Source: Channa striata (lineage: Eukaryota; Chordata; Actinopteri; Anabantiformes; Channidae). From it: 64,000 nucleotides of DNA. Positions within the stretch are counted from its first letter, which is position 1. Each line of letters starts with the position of its first letter. A model generated the notes under the pieces. That model did no database searches. It saw only the letters and a list, made by a program, of their open reading frames with translations, and was not told where the DNA came from. Positions 60,541 through 64,000 of this stretch are shown piece after piece. The translations under genes were made by a program, and so were the position numbers. The stretch is from contig CM065173.1 of assembly GCA_033026295.1 (NCBI GenBank), forward strand, positions 28,302,812 through 28,366,811. Reading direction: 5' to 3'.

Positions 60541-60844
60541 CAGATCATTTCTGGGTCTGTAGCAAGACCTGGCCAGTACTTGAGTTTAAGGCTTCAGTTA
60601 CTAACTCATATGTACAGATGCTGGCACTAACGGGTCCCTCTCTGCTATTGTAAGTGGCCAGTTTTAGCAGTTGGTTTATGCTGCACCGTGACATTTGATC
60701 ATGGTGTAACATTTGTGTATGATACTCAGCTCACACTCACGTGAGCACCCGCGACCCGAGTCATGACAATATTCAAAAGAGCCAACCTTGTCTCCTACAA
60801 AATACATTCTCAGTAATAGGAACAATTGTAATGTTTGGATTGGG

Positions 60845-60900
60845 TGGCATTGGCTCAGCTGGTAGATTGGTCATCCATCAACTGTTGGGTTACACTTACT
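60845..60900 (+). mobile_element. Degenerate tRNA-derived SINE head
   Basis: 'ggtggcattggctcagctggtaga' followed by 'tggtcatccatcaactgttgggtta' resembles the A-box/B-box head of the SINE at 52799, heavily decayed. Confidence 0.45.
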
Positions 60901-61117
60901 TTTTCACTCTCAACTCACCCCAGCCAGTATGGGTAGAAGGCTGTTGGAGATACTTCAGCTCAATGCTTGCTCAGGGGGGATTTGTTGATATAATGATCTA
61001 ATTTTGTAAAGTCTACATTTCTTTATCTACATTGCAACAACTATAGACTGACAAGAAAGAGCTTGTAGTTTGTTTCATTCAATCAAATGGTTATGCACAG
61101 ACAAACTATGGCCATGT

Positions 61118-61635
61118 TGTAGTGACCTGGCCGGTGGGCCAGAGGCGGGGCACACAAGGGATTGTGGGTGATGTAAATAGTTGGGCGATTTAAGCTGTAC
61201 TGTGTGTAGTTGTGGTAGGAATTGTAGGAGTGGGGAATGTGTCATGTGGGGTTTACTGGTTGTTTTACGTGTACGTGTTGGTCAGCACCGTGAGAGGAAG
61301 TGATGCGTGTAGGAGTGACCCTCGCGGTGACCGGACCAAGGATGTCTGGCTGTTTCTGACTTTGTTGTAATGAAGCTGGTTAGCACAGTGGAGATAAGCA
61401 TTAAAAAACAAATCGCTGTTTTCCCTGGACTCATTCAGACTGCGGGAGACACTTTGGGTCGTGCAGTGTACGGGACACGAGCGTTCTAACTTCTGTGTCC
61501 ACACTTCTGGTTCTGGTTCTGGTTGAGGTGCTGACAACCCTGCTAGCTGTAGCTTAGCTGCAGCTGTTAGCCGGGTTAGTCGACTTTAGCTTCTGTCACC
61601 CACTGTAGCTGCCACACACATGACCTGGTGCTACA
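61118..61635 (+). mobile_element. Possible solo LTR
   Basis: A 518-bp segment beginning TGTAG and ending CTACA, i.e. a TG...CA unit with a perfect 5-bp terminal inverted repeat. It has low coding potential and an ATTAAA near 61400. Flanks ATGT and ATAT could be a 4-bp target duplication with one change. No internal domain is attached. Confidence 0.3.
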
Positions 61636-61699
61636 ATATTTTTAGCACATTTGATTACAGACTGATGGTCACATTAAATTTGTGGGATAAACTTTCCTT

Positions 61700-62074
61700 C
61701 AAAAAGTCTCATCTTGTGTGAGTTTCTGTTTTGTGTTTGCCTCCTCATTAACAGTGGTGTGTGTTATAGTCCAAGTCTCTGGCTTTGAGGTAATATTGTT
61801 ATCTCCTCCAGTGTCTGTGCTGAGTATTATAGTATCAGTAGTTCATGTGTTAATAAACCTCCTTCACTCTTGGTGTGTCTCAGCTTCTGCTTTTGGGTCC
61901 TATAGTTACAGTATCCAGTTACAGTACACACTAGCCAAATATGGACCCAGCGGAAGCTCAACAGTCTCAGGGGGCCCTCTTGGGTGTCTCTCTGCAATGC
62001 ACTGAGGACAAAGCATGTGGAATAGACACGTTGACCACCTTTTCGGCTGCAAGGATTGAGTTCAAAGTCAACTC
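61700..62074 (+). mobile_element. LTR-retrotransposon fragment (Ty3/gypsy-like LTR end and gag start)
   Basis: AATAAA at 61851-61856 followed by 'cttctgcttttgggtcct', a typical 3' end of a fish gypsy LTR. A short leader follows, then an ATG at 61941 starting MDPAEAQQSQG, the kind of N-terminus seen in fish gypsy Gag. After about 45 codons it is cut off by a LINE 3' segment. No protease, RT or integrase is present. Confidence 0.4.
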
Positions 62075-62466
62075 AACAGCTCCGGCTTAAACTTAAACTC
62101 ATTCATTCAGGTCTACAATCCCTCCCTTCCACTGCGCTCGACCAGCGAACGACGTCTAGTAGTTCCAGCACCATACAGAAGACACCAAGGAAAACTCTTC
62201 AGCACAGTGATCCCACGGTGGTGGAATGAGCTACCAAACTCCGTGCGTTTAGCAACCTCGCTCACTACATTTAAAACAATGCTGAAAAAAAAAAAAAATC
62301 CAGCTTTTTCTTTTTTTCTCTACTTGCTTCTCATGTAACCGTAACACTTGTTTGATAGCACTTTCCTTTAATGTTTTTCTCCTTAACTTGGATTTTATTG
62401 CTTGCTGTTCCTCACTTGTAAGTTGCTTTGGATAAAAGCCAAATGCCTAAATGTAAATGTAAATGT
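62075..62466 (+). mobile_element. L2/CR1-like LINE, 3' end
   Basis: Encodes the last part of the pol protein (RSTSERRLVVPAPYRRHQG, PRWWNELPNSVRLATSLTTF), then a short 3' UTR and the end 'ttgctttggataaaagccaaatgcc' with an ATGTAA-type tail. Truncated at the 5' side. Confidence 0.8.
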
Positions 62467-62806
62467 TTGGCTTTGTTAGTTTATTTCTTTTCTTTGTTCC
62501 CTCCTATCCTCCTTTGTTTGGTTTGGCCTGTCCACATTCATCTGATTCTGTTTCAGTGTTTGAGTTTTGGGTTTATGTTCATTCTCTTTCAGGCTTGGTT
62601 TGTAGTTATTTATGCCTTAGTTACTTAGTTACTTAGTTACTTTCTCTTTTACCTGGGTTCTGATTATTGGTTAGCATTTGTCTCCTTCTGTTTAGGCTTC
62701 AGGTTTAGTCTTGAATTAGCCCCATTTAGATAACTTGTGTAGTATTATTTATTTGTGTTCTGTTGTAGCGTTTGAATTTCTGGTTATCTTGCTATCACTG
62801 CTAGGC
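62467..62806 (+). other. T-rich spacer, possibly LTR-derived
   Basis: Very T/G-rich on the plus strand, with three tandem 'cttagtta' units near 62618-62640. Resembles the T-rich body of fish gypsy LTRs and the sequence beginning at 63905. No coding potential. Confidence 0.3.
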
Positions 62807-63904
62807 ATTTACATTTAGTCATTTGGCAGATTTATCTTTATCCCTTTATCCAAAGCGACTTACAAGTGAGGTACAAGGCAGCAAAAATCCAAGTCAAGAA
62901 GACAACATCAAAGCAAAGTGCTATCAGATAAAAGTTTCTCTTTCATGAAATACAAGTACGAAACAGGAGATGCGGAAGAGTACCTTTTTCAGCAGTTTTT
63001 TAAATATTGAAAGTGAGGTCGCTGAGTTCCAACATCATGGGATCACTGAGCTGAACAGTTTGCTTTTGTGTCTTCTGTGTGGCACTGGGACAACCAGACA
63101 TCTTTTACTGGCAGAGCACAATAGACGGAAGGGTTTTTAGACCTCAATGACTGAGTTGAGGTAAGCCGGAGCTGTAGAGTTAGGGTCTGTAGGGAAGAGA
63201 CAGAGCTTTGAACTTAATCTGCGCAGCAACAGGAAGCCCGTGCAGAGATCTGAAGAGTGGTGTGACATGAGTCCTTTTCCTTTCTGCCGCATTTTCGATC
63301 ACCTGCAGGAGTTTGATGGTGCATGCCGGTAACCCCATCAACAGCGCATTGCAGTAATGGAGATGAGACATGACCAAAGCTGCACAGTGAGTTAGCTCAG
63401 TTGGTCATCGACGGAGACCCCAAGATATCTGACCGAGTTGGCAGAAACAATCACTGCAGATCCAGTATTAATGATGGTGTTGTGCTGTTGGCTATTAGTT
63501 AGAAACACACTACTGCCAGGATACCTTAATGGTTCATCCAGACAAGTAAAACCGAAGCCAGGCTAAAGCTGATCCAGAGATCCCGGAGACAGAGAGTGTG
63601 GACAATAGGATCTGCTGGTTCAGTGTCAAAGGCGGCAGATAGGTCTAGTAGAATTAAGACAGACATGTTACCTGCAGCTTTTGCAGCTCGTAGGGATTCT
63701 ATGACCATCAGAAGGGCCATTTCTGTGGAGTGATCACTCTTGAAGACAGACTGCTTGACATTGAGGAGGTTGTTCTGGGGAAAAAAAGTCTCACAGTTGA
63801 TTGAAAACTGCTTGTTCCAGGGTCTTGGTCAGAAATGGAAGAAGAGAGACTGGTCTGTAATTCTCCACAAGGGACGGATCCAGAAAAGGCTTCTTCAGCA
63901 GTGG
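62807..63904 (-). mobile_element. L2/CR1-like LINE, internally deleted, inverted
   Basis: On the minus strand, from right to left: NYRPVSLLPF region (about 63870), HSTEMALLMVIESLRAAKAAGN and SVLILLDLSAAFDT (63720-63620), then after a deletion the distal pol (HYCNALLMGLPACTIKLLQVIENAA, HVTPLFRSLHGLPVAAQIKFKAL, 63377-63185), and the 3' end with the ATTTACAT tail at 62807. Motifs B and C of the RT are missing. Same family as 62075-62466. Confidence 0.8.
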
Positions 63905-64000
63905 TGTCAGGATTCTGGACTTTTTGTTAGTTTGGGTTTTTGTTCATTTCCTGTTGTGGCATTTTATTTTGTAGTATTGCCTCTTGCTTCCTGTTCGTTT
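63905..64000 (+). mobile_element. Start of an LTR-like T-rich sequence
   Basis: Begins TGTCAGGATTCTGG and continues T-rich to the window edge, as do many fish gypsy LTRs. Only 96 bp are visible. Confidence 0.3.

Noticed and set aside
1..64000. CRISPR arrays, bacterial operons, phage or defence systems
   Set aside because: No spaced direct repeats and no prokaryotic genes; the window is vertebrate nuclear DNA.

Overview
The window is nuclear DNA from a ray-finned fish, most likely a percomorph-type teleost. Three things point this way: a vertebrate neuronal protocadherin with GT-AG introns, many long CA/GT microsatellites, and a mix of mobile elements typical of fish (an RTE-type LINE, an R4/Dong/Rex6-type LINE, L2/CR1-like LINEs, piggyBac, tRNA-derived SINEs, LTR fragments). 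There are no bacterial-style operons, no CRISPR array and no rRNA.

Only one host protein-coding gene can be supported: pcdh10 (protocadherin-10, OL-protocadherin), on the minus strand. Its five coding exons are 33536-31023, 30242-30184, 30011-29905, 23591-23229 and 20387-20368. Joined, they make 3063 nt, or 1020 residues plus a stop. Exon 1 encodes the signal peptide, six cadherin repeats, the membrane helix and the proximal tail. Exons 2-5 encode the conserved distal cytoplasmic tail, including a WAVE-binding (WIRS-type) motif FSTFGK and the terminal TRKRVC. The last exon has only 20 coding bases. The 3' UTR probably runs to about 19.0-19.2 kb. The 5' UTR and a CpG-rich promoter lie at about 33.54-34.3 kb. 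Which teleost duplicate this is (pcdh10a or pcdh10b) cannot be settled here.

Layout: 1-19.0 kb is gene desert downstream of pcdh10, with microsatellites and a few short retroposon tails. 19.0-34.3 kb is pcdh10. 34.3-42.6 kb is upstream desert with almost no recognisable repeats. From 42.6 kb to the end there is no host gene, and mobile-element remnants become dense: an almost full-length RTE LINE with a 17-bp target-site duplication (49.64-52.77 kb), an L2-like reverse transcriptase fragment joined to an oppositely oriented retroposon tail (54.8-55.4 kb), a promoter-like or LTR-like block (56.9-57.6 kb), a rearranged R4-clade LINE (57.6-59.4 kb), an internally deleted piggyBac transposase (59.4-60.5 kb), LTR-retrotransposon pieces (61.1-62.1 kb) and two LINE 3' ends pointing at each other (62.1-63.9 kb).

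I found no convincing new multi-gene system. The most informative points are the reconstructed pcdh10 tail with a histidine-rich insertion next to the WAVE-binding motif, a possible intron-1 read-through isoform, and the readable insertion and decay histories of the mobile elements.
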